Source of the DNA: an uncultured Sulfitobacter sp.
Lineage (GTDB): Bacteria; Pseudomonadota; Alphaproteobacteria; Rhodobacterales; Rhodobacteraceae
Length of the DNA stretch: 64,000 nt
Assembly: GCA_947501805.1 (NCBI GenBank)
Contig: CANMXJ010000003.1
Coordinates: forward strand, 62,001-126,000
Direction of reading: 5' to 3'
In this document: in pieces, positions 37,665 through 47,476 of the stretch
How positions within the stretch are numbered: the first letter of the stretch is position 1
Layout of the letters: each line of letters opens with the position of its first letter
Notes under the pieces: model-generated
Told to the model about the DNA's origin: nothing
The model's database searches: none
What the model saw: the letters and a program-made list of their open reading frames with translations, nothing else
Position numbers and translations under genes: made by a program

Positions 37665-38144
37665 CTAATGCTTTGTCCAACCGGAGGGGCCTCTGGGTTT
37701 TGGATCGTTTTCGTCGATCTCATGGAATTCGACGTCAATCACGTCATTCACGGGATCATGTCGTTGCGGTCCGGGACCCGGCGTTCCGAAAGAATGCACA
37801 TTCACCCGCGCGCGAATAGCTTGATACGCAGCCTTGCGTACAGCAGGGACAAGCAGAGAAAATCCGACAGCATCGGTAAAAAATCCCGGAGTCAGCAGCA
37901 ATGCGCCGGCAAACAGGATCATCGCGCCGTGAACCAAAGGTTCCGTTGGGTCGCGCATTTCTGAGAACGAACCGCGCAGCTGGCCAAGGGCCATTGCACC
38001 CTGCGTACGCACCAGAAACGTCCCTAACACGGCGGTAATCAGCACAACAGCAAGTGTTGGGAATAACCCGATGGCACCACTGACTTGGATGAACAAGGCG
38101 ATCTCGATCAGGGGAACCGCGATAAATGCGATCAATAGCCACAT
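37665..38144 (-). CDS. fxsA: FxsA family membrane protein
   Basis: A 159-residue inner-membrane protein with about three hydrophobic segments in the first 100 residues and a polar, proline-containing tail. The family pattern PLIEIALFIQVSGAIG and LLLTPGFFTDAVGFSLL is clear. FxsA affects phage exclusion in E. coli; its normal role is unknown. It is one of the usual genes at this ori-flanking position, between secB and timA. Confidence 0.92.
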   Translation of the reverse strand: MWLLIAFIAVPLIEIALFIQVSGAIGLFPTLAVVLITAVLGTFLVRTQGAMALGQLRGSFSEMRDPTEPLVHGAMILFAGALLLTPGFFTDAVGFSLLVPAVRKAAYQAIRARVNVHSFGTPGPGPQRHDPVNDVIDVEFHEIDENDPKPRGPSGWTKH

Positions 38145-38249
38145 GGCAACAACATCCTTTTACTTGGGGTAGAGTGGACTCACCCCTGTTCAGCACCTAC
38201 ATAAGGGTCTGACCGAGATGTTTCCATGCTTTGACCCAAAGAGGTTCCG

Positions 38250-38912
38250 ATGAATTCACCCATGATACAGCTTCTGGTGTTGGCCGGTATCGCCGTATTC
38301 CTGATCTTACGCTTGAAAAACGTGCTTGGCACGCGGGACGGTTTTGAAAAACCGGCCGTGACCGATCAAACACCTGCCAAGCGCAGCAGTGGCCCTGCCT
38401 TCGAGGTTATCGAAGGCGGTCCAGATCTGGATATCACTGATCACGTCCCCGAAGACAGCGACGCTGGCAAGGCATTGGCAGAGATGAAACGCATCGAACC
38501 CTCCTTTGGCGTAAATGATTTTCTTGCAGGCGCACGCAGTGCATACGAAATGATTGTGATGGGCTACGAGCGCGGAGATCTTGCTGCGATCCAGCCCTTT
38601 CTCTCCGAAGAAATCTACGAAAGCTTTGTTGACGGCGTTGCCGCACGTGAAGATCAGGGCCTGACGATTGAGGCCGAGTTCATCGGTGTTCATGAGACAG
38701 AACTGGTAGATGCGACGCTGGACCCTGTTACCAAGGAAGCCGAACTGTCGATCCGTTTTGTCGGTGTGCTGACATCCGCAGTGCGCGATAAAGGCGGCGA
38801 TATCGTTGAAGGCAGCCTCACGGATGTGAAGCGTCAAAAAGATACATGGGTTTTCGCCCGCATTATGGGCTCGGACGATCCAAATTGGCAGCTTGTTTCT
38901 ACAGACGGTTAA
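38250..38912 (+). CDS. timA: Tim44/TimA-like membrane-anchored protein
   Basis: A 220-residue protein with one N-terminal membrane helix (about 6-22), a disordered linker and a C-terminal Tim44-like domain (about 85-218; FLAGARSAYEMIVMGYERGDL). Relatives occur beside secB/fxsA in alphaproteobacteria and are related to the matrix arm of the mitochondrial import motor. The bacterial role is not settled. AAAGAGG precedes the ATG. The next gene, mltA, begins inside its 3' end. Confidence 0.88.
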   Translation: MNSPMIQLLVLAGIAVFLILRLKNVLGTRDGFEKPAVTDQTPAKRSSGPAFEVIEGGPDLDITDHVPEDSDAGKALAEMKRIEPSFGVNDFLAGARSAYEMIVMGYERGDLAAIQPFLSEEIYESFVDGVAAREDQGLTIEAEFIGVHETELVDATLDPVTKEAELSIRFVGVLTSAVRDKGGDIVEGSLTDVKRQKDTWVFARIMGSDDPNWQLVSTDG

Positions 38913-39946
38913 GTCATGCGGTCTTTGCGTGTCTCTGGGCGGGAGTTATTGGAATGACCCCCGCCCAAGCCACAGATGTGACATACGATGTTCTGGATTT
39001 TGACCAGCTTGACGGTTGGGCCGACGATGATCACGCTGCAGCCCTCAAAGTATTCCTGAACACCTGCCGCGATATGAAAGACCCCGATTGGCGGGCTTTG
39101 TGCAAATACGCGAACGCCGATCCGGAGCCGCGCCAGTTCTTCGAATTATTCTTTCGACCGGTTCTGATAGACGACGGACAAGACGCGTTGTTCACCGGCT
39201 ATTTCGAACCTGAATTGGAAGGTGATCGCTACCGTTCCTCGCGGTATCGCTATCCTGTTTACAAAATGCCGCCCGAAGCCTTGCGCAACAATCCGTGGCT
39301 GACACGACGCGAAATCCTTGATGGCGATGCGATGGCTGGTCGCGGACTCGAAATCGCCTGGGTCGATGATCCGGTGGAATTGTTCTTTCTTCAAATTCAG
39401 GGGTCTGGCCGTATTCGTCTACCGGACGGAAGCTACATCCGCGTCGGGTATCGCGGTGCGAACGGGCATCCCTACCGTTCCATCGGCGTGGAACTGGTCC
39501 GGCGCGGTGTTTACAATGCCCATCAGGTCAGCGCCGAAGTGATCAAGAATTGGGTGCGTCGTAACCCTGTAGAGGGGCGTGACCTGCTCTTTCACAACCC
39601 GTCCTATGTGTTCTTTCGCGAGGTAAGCAGAGTACCCGCAGATCAAGGACCGCTTGGTGCGATGAACCGGTCCGTGACCACCATGCGCAGCATCGCGGTT
39701 GATCCGTCATTTGTGAAACTCGGCGCGCCTGTGTGGATCGAGAAGGATGGCAAGAAACCTCTGCGTCGGTTGATGATTGCCCAAGATACGGGATCAGCGA
39801 TCAAGGGTGCGCAACGTGCCGACGTGTTTTTCGGCACGGGCGATAAGGCCGGACAAGAAGCAGGCAAATTGCGTGATCCGGGTCGAATGATCGTGTTGAT
39901 GCCGATCCAACGTGCTTACGCCTTGCTGCCCGAAAGCGCGATATGA
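38885..39946 (+). CDS. mltA: Membrane-bound lytic murein transglycosylase A
   Basis: About 353 residues. The MltA domain (FTGYFEPELEGDRYRSSRYR, LFFLQIQGSGRIRLPDG) is followed by the 3D domain with its aspartates (AQDTGSAIKG, RADVFFGTG). It cuts glycan strands to 1,6-anhydroMurNAc products. The start is uncertain. TTG 38885 gives an RR-containing N-terminus, a hydrophobic stretch and an AQA-T cleavage site, overlapping timA by 28 nt. An ATG at 38846 is also open, and an ATG inside the signal region (about residue 24) would remove it. No lipobox is seen. ATGA-coupled to the Smr gene. Confidence 0.88.
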   Translation: MAACFYRRLSHAVFACLWAGVIGMTPAQATDVTYDVLDFDQLDGWADDDHAAALKVFLNTCRDMKDPDWRALCKYANADPEPRQFFELFFRPVLIDDGQDALFTGYFEPELEGDRYRSSRYRYPVYKMPPEALRNNPWLTRREILDGDAMAGRGLEIAWVDDPVELFFLQIQGSGRIRLPDGSYIRVGYRGANGHPYRSIGVELVRRGVYNAHQVSAEVIKNWVRRNPVEGRDLLFHNPSYVFFREVSRVPADQGPLGAMNRSVTTMRSIAVDPSFVKLGAPVWIEKDGKKPLRRLMIAQDTGSAIKGAQRADVFFGTGDKAGQEAGKLRDPGRMIVLMPIQRAYALLPESAI

Positions 39947-40530
39947 AACGCAGAAACGGCCGGTTGAACGACGATGATCTTGCCCTCTGGCAGAGGGTGA
40001 CAGAGCGTACAGAGAAGTTGGACCTGAAATCGCTCTTTGTACCGGAAATCGACGCCCTGATGCCTGCGCCACCCGCGTTACGCAAATCCAAATCTGTGTT
40101 GCTGGGGAAGCCAAACCTGAAACCCAAAAAACCGACGCATAGCTTGATGCCTTCCCTGCCCGATCAGGTAAACCGCGCGCCTGTGCAAATGGATCAAAAG
40201 GCATTTGGCAAACTTAAGCGCGGCAAGTTGAAACCCGAGGGACGCATAGACTTGCACGGCATGACGCTGGATCGTGCGCATCCTGCACTTTCCGGATTTA
40301 TCCTGTCCGCGCATAAATCCGGCAAGCGATTGGTGTTGGTGATTACAGGCAAAGGTAAACAACGTGACGAAGGCGGGCCAATCCCTGTGCGCCACGGTGT
40401 CTTGCGTCATCAAGTACCGCAATGGCTTTCGATGCAGCCGCTTTCATCGGTTGTATTGCAGGTCAGCCAAGCACACCTGAGCCATGGTGGCGGTGGTGCA
40501 TATTACGTCTACCTCAGACGTCACCGTTAA
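39943..40530 (+). CDS. Smr domain protein
   Basis: A 195-residue protein. A basic, proline-rich N-terminal ~95 residues precede an Smr domain with GRIDLHGMTLDRA, GKGKQRDEGG, HGVLRHQVPQWL and a final GGGGAYYVYLRR. Smr domains are nicking endonucleases or RNA-cleaving modules. The stand-alone form is common in alphaproteobacteria right after mltA. Overlaps mltA by 4 nt and the convergent MFS gene by 4 nt. Confidence 0.9.
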   Translation: MKRRNGRLNDDDLALWQRVTERTEKLDLKSLFVPEIDALMPAPPALRKSKSVLLGKPNLKPKKPTHSLMPSLPDQVNRAPVQMDQKAFGKLKRGKLKPEGRIDLHGMTLDRAHPALSGFILSAHKSGKRLVLVITGKGKQRDEGGPIPVRHGVLRHQVPQWLSMQPLSSVVLQVSQAHLSHGGGGAYYVYLRRHR

Positions 40531-41744
40531 CGCCTTAGTGTCGGTTGGTACTTGATGATCCCATAAGCTGCGAATGCTGCTGCAAGCAGGTAATACAGGG
40601 AAATCGGCAACATTTGTTCTGGAAAATCGATCCCGAAATCAATCAGCGCCCCAGTAATGCCCGGCCCAATCGCCGAGCCAAACACCATCAAGGCTGCCGC
40701 CACCGATTTGATCGATCCAATGTGTCGCGTGCCGTAATATTCGGCCCAGAATGTCGACGTTGCAGTACCTTGAAGCCCCTGCCCCATCCCAAAGATCACC
40801 AGACCGACTCCAGCCATGAACAGTGTGTCGGCATAGGCCAGTACAGTAAACGATAGTGCAAAGGGTAGCATTTGGAACGGAACAATCCGGCTCACACCAA
40901 AACGGTCGATTGCCCAACCGGACACAAAGGTGGTGACAATTGAAGACAACGTGTAAATCGGCATAAGCGCGACAAAGGCAACCAGCTCCCATCCTTTCAC
41001 TTCTGTCAGATGCACTTGCTGAAAGAACAACGCAGTTCCCCATGCTGCTGGCCCAACGATCAGCGGGATCATCAAAAAGAAAAGACCGGAGCGCAGCATT
41101 TCCTTGCGGGTCCAGTGACGCCCCTGCATACCTGCAATCTGTGCCTCAGTCGCCATGGATTGCGGTGTGCGTTCCTGACGCAAGAGTATCAGAATGACAG
41201 GGATCGTCAGAACAACCAAAACAGCGGCCAAAACCCACAGGCTGCGCCAACTGGCCAAAGCAAACAGAGCGACGAAAACAACCGGCAATATCGCCTGCCC
41301 TGCCGCAAACCCCATCGAGGAAAGGGATAATGCCTTGCCGCGTGTTGCCTCGAACCAGCGAACCATCGCAACCGAACCAAGCTGGGACATCATGCCCTGC
41401 CCCGTCAGGCGCAGTGCAAAAATCACCACAATTAGCAGCAACGCGGACGTATTCACCGCCATCGCCAAACACGCTGTCGCTAAGGCCAGCATCACCCCGA
41501 GGGCGAGAACGCGCACGCGAAACCGGTCTGTCAAAACACCGGCCCAGACCATCGCAATGGCGGACATTGTCGTGCCAATGGTATAGATGCCACCCCATTG
41601 GCCGTCCGTCAGACCGAAATCAGCCTTAATCTCGCCCGCGAACAGAGAGATGAAGTAGGTTTGTCCGTAAGACGACGTAAATGTCAGCAGAAACCCTGCC
41701 AGCAGGAACAGCCAATTTGTGCGCAGAAAGTGGAGGTAAATCAT
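40527..41744 (-). CDS. Major facilitator superfamily transporter
   Basis: About 405 residues with twelve hydrophobic segments. It shows the MFS loop motif VLTDRFRVRVLALG between helices 2 and 3 and a second GWAIDRFGVSR in the C-terminal half. The substrate is unknown. ATG 41744 is used; an in-frame TTG two codons upstream is possible, and neither has a strong ribosome-binding site. It sits alone between smr and hslU. Confidence 0.88.
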   Translation of the reverse strand: MIYLHFLRTNWLFLLAGFLLTFTSSYGQTYFISLFAGEIKADFGLTDGQWGGIYTIGTTMSAIAMVWAGVLTDRFRVRVLALGVMLALATACLAMAVNTSALLLIVVIFALRLTGQGMMSQLGSVAMVRWFEATRGKALSLSSMGFAAGQAILPVVFVALFALASWRSLWVLAAVLVVLTIPVILILLRQERTPQSMATEAQIAGMQGRHWTRKEMLRSGLFFLMIPLIVGPAAWGTALFFQQVHLTEVKGWELVAFVALMPIYTLSSIVTTFVSGWAIDRFGVSRIVPFQMLPFALSFTVLAYADTLFMAGVGLVIFGMGQGLQGTATSTFWAEYYGTRHIGSIKSVAAALMVFGSAIGPGITGALIDFGIDFPEQMLPISLYYLLAAAFAAYGIIKYQPTLRR

Positions 41745-41784
41745 GCGCAACAGTTCTCAGTTGCGCATGAAAAAGGAAAGCCCC

Positions 41785-43092
41785 TTAAAGAACGTAGCGG
41801 CTGAGATCGGCGGAGCGTGACAACTCGCCAAGGTTTTCTTCGACGAAGCTTGCGTTAACCTCGATCACATCGCCGGATCGGTCTGGCGCGGTAAAGGACA
41901 GTTCCTCGAACACCCGTTCCATCACCGTATAAAGGCGCCGCGCGCCGATGTTTTCAATAGATTGGTTTACGTCCGCTGCAATCTTGGCCAAGGCTGCGAT
42001 TCCGTCTTCGGTAAAGCTGACGGTGACTTCCTCTGTTCCCATCAAAGCGGTGTATTGCAACGTCAGGGCGTTGTCCGTTTCGGTCAGGATGCGTACAAAG
42101 TCCTCTTCGGTCAGTGCGCGTAACTCAACACGGATGGGCAAGCGCCCTTGCAGTTCCGGCAACAGGTCGGAGGGTTTGGCGACGTGGAAGGCACCGGAAG
42201 CGATGAACAGCACATGATCTGTTTTTACAGGTCCATGTTTTGTGCTGACAGTTGTGCCCTCAATCAGCGGCAATAGATCGCGCTGCACCCCCTCACGACT
42301 GACATCACCACCGCGGGCATCAGAGCGCGCACAAACTTTGTCGATCTCGTCCAGAAACACGATGCCGCTTTGCTCAACGGCTTCGATAGCGGCACGAGTA
42401 ACAGTTTCATCATCCAGAAGCTTATCGGCTTCTTCGCTGATTAGGGTCTCGTAACTATCCGAAACGGACAGGCGTTTCTTGGTTGTACGTCCGCCCATGG
42501 CTTTGCCGAACAGATCACCGAGGTTCATCATCCCCGCACCCATGCCGGGCTGTCCGGGGATATCCATCATCGGGAACGGGCTTGCCGTATCTGCGATTTC
42601 AAGCTCGATAATTGTATCGTCCAGCAACCCGTCCTTGAGTTTCTTACGAAACATTTCCCGCGTACCTTCGCGTGCTTCGGCACCTGCAATGGCATCAATA
42701 ACCCGTTCTTCTGCGGCTTTGTGCGCCTTGGCTTTCACATCTTCACGCATGTGGTCGCGGGTCATGGCAATGGCGTTATCCACCAGATCGCGGATGATCT
42801 GCTCCACATCGCGCCCGACATAGCCCACTTCGGTGAATTTTGTCGCCTCGACCTTTAGGAACGGTGCGCGTGCCAGTTTGGCCAAGCGACGGCTGATTTC
42901 GGTTTTGCCTACACCGGTGGGTCCGATCATCAGGATGTTTTTGGGATACACCTCATCGCGCAGATCATCCGTCAGTTGCTTGCGCCGCCACCTGTTGCGT
43001 AGCGCCACGGCAACGGCGCGTTTGGCGTCATTTTGTCCAATGATAAAACGGTCAAGTTCGGATACGATTTCGCGGGGAGTCAGATCGGTCAT
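41785..43092 (-). CDS. hslU: HslU ATPase subunit of the HslUV protease
   Basis: A 435-residue AAA+ unfoldase. Walker [10 protein letters not shown] (57-65), [17 protein letters not shown], Walker [13 protein letters not shown] and sensor [10 protein letters not shown] are present, and the C-terminal tail ends in LSRYVL, which docks into HslV. The intermediate domain (about 110-240) is complete. ATGA overlap with hslV. Confidence 0.96.
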   Translation of the reverse strand: MTDLTPREIVSELDRFIIGQNDAKRAVAVALRNRWRRKQLTDDLRDEVYPKNILMIGPTGVGKTEISRRLAKLARAPFLKVEATKFTEVGYVGRDVEQIIRDLVDNAIAMTRDHMREDVKAKAHKAAEERVIDAIAGAEAREGTREMFRKKLKDGLLDDTIIELEIADTASPFPMMDIPGQPGMGAGMMNLGDLFGKAMGGRTTKKRLSVSDSYETLISEEADKLLDDETVTRAAIEAVEQSGIVFLDEIDKVCARSDARGGDVSREGVQRDLLPLIEGTTVSTKHGPVKTDHVLFIASGAFHVAKPSDLLPELQGRLPIRVELRALTEEDFVRILTETDNALTLQYTALMGTEEVTVSFTEDGIAALAKIAADVNQSIENIGARRLYTVMERVFEELSFTAPDRSGDVIEVNASFVEENLGELSRSADLSRYVL

Positions 43093-43646
43093 TTTGAAAT
43101 CATTTCTACTGTCAGATTGCCGTTTGTGTAGACGCAGATGTCTGCCGCGATTGCCATTGCGTCCCGCGCTACCGTTTCTGCATTTCGGTCGCCGTCCATC
43201 ATGCCGCGCGCCGCTGCCAGCGCGTAATTTCCGCCCGATCCAATTGCCGCAACATTATGCTCCGGTTCCAAAACGTCACCCGCGCCGGTGATGATCAACA
43301 ACTCAGTTCCATCCGTCACGATCAACATAGCTTCCAGCTTTTGCAGGTATTTGTCGGTACGCCAGTCTTTGGCTAATTCAACCGAAGCCCGCTGCAATTG
43401 ACCGGGGGTTGCCTCTAGTTTGGCCTCCAACCGCTCCAGCAAGGTGAATGCATCCGCCGTTGATCCGGCAAAGCCCGCAACCACGTCAAACCCGCCGGGA
43501 GACAGCCTGCGCACCTTGCGTGCGGTGCCTTTAATCACGGTCTGTCCAAGGCTGACCTGACCGTCACCGGCAATCACCACCTCGCCATCTTTTTTGACGC
43601 CAACAATCGTTGTGCCATGCCAGCCGGGGAATTCGCTTTTTGCCAT
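43089..43646 (-). CDS. hslV: HslV peptidase subunit of the HslUV protease
   Basis: A 185-residue proteasome-like threonine peptidase. The active-site threonine pair is TTIV at residues 12-13, so an 11-residue propeptide must be removed, longer than the single Met of E. coli HslV. GDGQVSLG and [13 protein letters not shown] are conserved. Transcribed with hslU. Confidence 0.95.
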   Translation of the reverse strand: MAKSEFPGWHGTTIVGVKKDGEVVIAGDGQVSLGQTVIKGTARKVRRLSPGGFDVVAGFAGSTADAFTLLERLEAKLEATPGQLQRASVELAKDWRTDKYLQKLEAMLIVTDGTELLIITGAGDVLEPEHNVAAIGSGGNYALAAARGMMDGDRNAETVARDAMAIAADICVYTNGNLTVEMISK

Positions 43647-43698
43647 GAGGGCACTCCTTTATCTTGGGGTCGTATATGGCCTTCAGAGTTCAAACGCA

Positions 43699-43742
43699 CA
43701 AGGGCGCCCCGATGGGACGCCCTTGCCACATAGTGGTTTTTT
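43699..43742. terminator. Hairpins between hslV and trxA
   Basis: A perfect 8-bp stem CAAGGGCG / CGCCCTTG with an 11-nt loop lies 24 nt past the trxA stop on the minus strand and probably ends the trxA transcript. Next to it, CCAC-ATA-GTGG followed by six T reads as a terminator only on the plus strand, where no gene ends. Confidence 0.5.
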
Positions 43743-43748
43743 AGACGC

Positions 43749-44069
43749 TTACAGCGACTCTTCGATCCAGCTTTGCAGTGCGGCCTTTGGCTTGGCACCT
43801 GCCATGTTGGATACAACCTCCCCGTCCTTAAAGATGAACAGCGCCGGAATACCGCGCACACCCATCTGGGCAGGGGAATTCGGGTTTTCGTCCACGTTTA
43901 CTTTGACGATCTTGACCTTGCCGTCCATCTCGGCGGACAACTCTTCAAGGGATGGGCCGATTTGCTTGCATGGCCCGCACCATTCTGCCCAGAAATCTAC
44001 CACAACGGGGATTGCTGAGTTTTTTACTTCGGCATCGAATGTGGCGTCTGTGACTGCGACCGTGGCCAT
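43749..44069 (-). CDS. trxA: Thioredoxin 1
   Basis: A 106-residue thioredoxin with active site W30-CGPC-K (C31, C34) and the cis-proline loop GIPALFIF. Cytoplasmic disulfide reductase. It follows addA by 35 nt on the same strand with a GGAGAG ribosome-binding site, the usual addBA-trxA order. Confidence 0.96.
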   Translation of the reverse strand: MATVAVTDATFDAEVKNSAIPVVVDFWAEWCGPCKQIGPSLEELSAEMDGKVKIVKVNVDENPNSPAQMGVRGIPALFIFKDGEVVSNMAGAKPKAALQSWIEESL

Positions 44070-44104
44070 GTTGCTCTCCTGACAATTGTTACGTTGGGCA
44101 GAAC

Positions 44105-47100
44105 CTATGAACGCACATGGGTATCGTCAAGGTAGGGCGAACGCCAAAGCGCCTCTGTCACAAGATCGTGCGGCAGGTGCATCACGCTTGCATCGGCGGT
44201 CCACAGAATAGCAGTTTCAATTTTGTGGTCGGGATAAACCTGCGCCAGCATTTGCACATAAGCCCCCATTTGTCGCAGAATCCCCTCGGGACACTCGGCA
44301 GGTGTTTTCGGGATGACGCGATTGGTTTTATAGTCCAATAGCAGGATCAGATCCCCCGTGATCACCAGACGGTCGATGAGTCCATGCAGCCGTGTATTCC
44401 CGATTTGCCCACTGATCGGCACCTCGGCCAGTGTTTCGGCCGCAAACGCATGGGCCAGCGCAGGTGTCGCAAGAACCCGTTTCACCTCATCAATCGCGCG
44501 TTCGGCATGATGGGGCAGCGCCGCTTCTGTCAGGTGGCTGGCAGTAATCGAAAGCGCGGGTTCCTGCAAACCGGGCAGGTTTTCAAGCAAGGTGTGAACC
44601 AGCGATCCATAGATCATCGCGGCGTCGGTATCGTCGCCTTGATCACCTGCCAGCGCCTTTGCCCCCCCCAGATCGGACGGGGACAGAACGGCCATATCGT
44701 GTGAGTAAATGGGAGCTGAAGTATCAAAAACAGGCTCTAACATGAATGTTTCTTCGATATCTTTGGTTTGCTCTATCACGTCCAAGGCGTCCCAGTCTCC
44801 CTCCTGAAAACGCCGGACTCCAGTTGTGCCAACCTCGACCGCATTCACATGATCCATCGCTTCTTCGGCGATCTGGTACCATGCGGAATTGTCTTTTGAT
44901 AAATCCCCTGCGGCGGCCACGATCAGCCATTTTTCGGCACGCGTCATCGCAACGTACAACAGGCGCAGCCGCTCGGCGAACTGCGCGTTTTTCATACCGT
45001 CAATTGTTTCGCGCATGATCTGCGGTAGATCATCGGCGCTGGGCTTCCAAACGGGAACACCCTCCATTTTGATAATCTCTTCTTTTACCGTCAGGTCCCG
45101 CCGCCCTGTATCTGGCAGGATAACAATCGGCGCTTCCAAGCCCTTTGACCCATGCACGGTCATCACCCTAATCTGGTTGGACGCTGAATCGATCTGGCGT
45201 TTGATCTCAAGATCGTCGGTTTGCATCCATTCGATGAAACCCGTCAGACTTGGAATATCGTTGCGTTCATATGCCAACGCTTGCGTCAGCATCGCATTGA
45301 TCCCATCCTCGGCCTCGGGCCCCAACCGTCCCAACAATTTCTCACGGCCACCATGGCGTGTCAGGATGCGTTCGATCAGATCATAGGGGCGCAGGAAATC
45401 GACTTGTCCACGCAAGTCATTGAGAATATTCAAAGTATCTGGATAATTGTCTTTTCGCTCCCGCATGGCTTGGGCAAGGCTGCCTGCCTTGCGCCTGTGC
45501 GCCAGATCAAAAAGCTGCTGCTCCGCCCACCCGAACAATGGTGATTTTAACGCGGTCGCAAGCGATAGATTGTCATCCGGCGTGGCGAGAAACGACAAAA
45601 GCGCGGCAAGGTCTTTGACCGCAAGTTCGGCACCGACTTTCAGGCGGTCTGCGCCCGCAATCGGCAAATCCATCGCTTTGCAAGCGCGGATGATCTCGGC
45701 AAACAACGCCGAACGCCGCTGCACAAGGATCAAGAAATCACCGGCACGGATACGCCGTTTGACAAGTGTTCCCGTTTCCTTGCCATCATCGGGAATGTAA
45801 TGTTCGCCCTCTGTCAACTCCTTGATCTGCTCTGCGATCTGTTGGGCGAGAATGACCGTGTGATGCTGCGCACTGCGTCGGTCCAGCGGGTCGGTCCATG
45901 GACGGTCTTCATCCGGATTCGCCTTTTCGACAAGCGGCCATAAATCCACCCGTCCGGGAAGGGCGTCCTTGAACGCAATGTGGTTTGTCTGTTTATCAAA
46001 ATCCTCGCGCCTGCGTGGATCAAAAACAGTGTCTACAAGGCGCAAAATGGCGCTGGAGGACCGGAAAGAGTAATCGAGACTCTGATGCTGGAATATCTGT
46101 CCGGCAGTTGTGATCTTGTCCTCGAAGATCAGGCTTTTGCGGTCAAACTCTAGTGGATCAGCACCTTGAAACGAATAGATCGACTGCTTCTTGTCGCCCA
46201 CAACAAACAATGTGCGTTCCACATCGGTACGCGCCCCTGATCCGCTGTAAAACTCGTCTGTAAGCCGTTCGATCACATCCCACTGGCGCGGCGATGTATC
46301 CTGCGCCTCGTCCACCAGAATATGATCAATGCCGCCATCAATGCGGTACAAAACCCAAGCGGCCACAGCCTTGTCCATGAGCAGTGCGCGTGCCCGCAGG
46401 ATAAGATCGTCGAAATCCAGCCAGCCGCGCATTTGTTTCGCTTGCTCGTAGCGTGACAAAAATGCGGAGGCGAATAGGTGCAACGCCTCGGCTTTTTGTG
46501 CAGCGTGCAGACACAATCGTGCCTCGCGCGCATCTTCTACGCGCATCATAAAGGCTTCGAGCTCGGTCATTGTATCACCGATGACGGCTTGCGTTGGTTT
46601 TGTCGGGAATTTTCCAATTTTGGCAGTGAAAGGATTTGCGCCGCTTTTGGTCAAGAAGACACTTTCAAGAACGGGCAGGGCGCTGAGGTCAAAGCGTTCG
46701 ATTCCTTGCAAGGCATTCCCTGCTTTTTCGTCATTCCCGCCTTTGGCAAATAAATGTGGAATGATGCCAGCAATTAGATCCCGCTCGCTTCCCAGAAACA
46801 CACTTGCGGCAATTTGGTTTGCACTCAGATCAGCAGGCTGTCCCAACAGTGCCAGCACATTTTCCCGTGATTGCGACACCTGAAAAGCGTCCCGCATCCC
46901 GACAATACTGCGCGTCAGTTTTCCGAAATCCTCGCCCGTATAAAACTGCGCGATCCGGGCAACCAGATGCGACTGATCTCCCTCTGACATCTCATCCACG
47001 ATATCCGCACGCAGCAGATCTGCTGCGCGATCTTCGATCTCTGTGAACTGCGGGCTAACCCCTGCTTCGAGCGGAAAACGCCGTAATAGAGACGCACAGA

Positions 47101-47476
47101 AGGAGTGGATGGTCTGAATTTTCAACCCTCCCGGTGTCTCGATTGCAAGGGCAAAAAGCGTGCGGGCCTTGCGCAACTGGTCTTCATCCAGCGCACCGTC
47201 GATCCCGAGGTCAGCCATTGCTTCACGCAGTTTGCCGTTTTCCAGCATCGCCCAGGCACCCAGACGTTTGAACAAACGGTTCTGCATTTCCGAAGCGGCC
47301 GCCTTGGTGTAGGTTAGGCACAAAATGTGTTGAGGTTCGACACCGTTGAGCAACAGTCGTGCCACACGATCGGTTAACACGCGCGTCTTTCCGGAACCTG
47401 CGTTTGCGCCCAACCAAGTAGAGACATCGGGACGCGCGGAGTCTACCTGAGCGCGGGTGGCATCGTTCATAATCAT
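44105..47476 (-). CDS. addA: Double-strand break repair helicase-nuclease AddA
   Basis: A 1123-residue UvrD-like helicase. Q-motif and Walker [16 protein letters not shown] are near residue 24, [15 protein letters not shown] is motif Ia, [12 protein letters not shown] is motif II, and [15 protein letters not shown] is motif V. The C-terminal RecB-family nuclease shows LLLDYKTNR (near 1045). With AddB it resects broken ends for RecA. The ATG at 47476 makes an ATGA overlap with addB; the frame is open upstream but not conserved. Confidence 0.95.
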   Translation of the reverse strand: MIMNDATRAQVDSARPDVSTWLGANAGSGKTRVLTDRVARLLLNGVEPQHILCLTYTKAAASEMQNRLFKRLGAWAMLENGKLREAMADLGIDGALDEDQLRKARTLFALAIETPGGLKIQTIHSFCASLLRRFPLEAGVSPQFTEIEDRAADLLRADIVDEMSEGDQSHLVARIAQFYTGEDFGKLTRSIVGMRDAFQVSQSRENVLALLGQPADLSANQIAASVFLGSERDLIAGIIPHLFAKGGNDEKAGNALQGIERFDLSALPVLESVFLTKSGANPFTAKIGKFPTKPTQAVIGDTMTELEAFMMRVEDAREARLCLHAAQKAEALHLFASAFLSRYEQAKQMRGWLDFDDLILRARALLMDKAVAAWVLYRIDGGIDHILVDEAQDTSPRQWDVIERLTDEFYSGSGARTDVERTLFVVGDKKQSIYSFQGADPLEFDRKSLIFEDKITTAGQIFQHQSLDYSFRSSSAILRLVDTVFDPRRREDFDKQTNHIAFKDALPGRVDLWPLVEKANPDEDRPWTDPLDRRSAQHHTVILAQQIAEQIKELTEGEHYIPDDGKETGTLVKRRIRAGDFLILVQRRSALFAEIIRACKAMDLPIAGADRLKVGAELAVKDLAALLSFLATPDDNLSLATALKSPLFGWAEQQLFDLAHRRKAGSLAQAMRERKDNYPDTLNILNDLRGQVDFLRPYDLIERILTRHGGREKLLGRLGPEAEDGINAMLTQALAYERNDIPSLTGFIEWMQTDDLEIKRQIDSASNQIRVMTVHGSKGLEAPIVILPDTGRRDLTVKEEIIKMEGVPVWKPSADDLPQIMRETIDGMKNAQFAERLRLLYVAMTRAEKWLIVAAAGDLSKDNSAWYQIAEEAMDHVNAVEVGTTGVRRFQEGDWDALDVIEQTKDIEETFMLEPVFDTSAPIYSHDMAVLSPSDLGGAKALAGDQGDDTDAAMIYGSLVHTLLENLPGLQEPALSITASHLTEAALPHHAERAIDEVKRVLATPALAHAFAAETLAEVPISGQIGNTRLHGLIDRLVITGDLILLLDYKTNRVIPKTPAECPEGILRQMGAYVQMLAQVYPDHKIETAILWTADASVMHLPHDLVTEALWRSPYLDDTHVRS

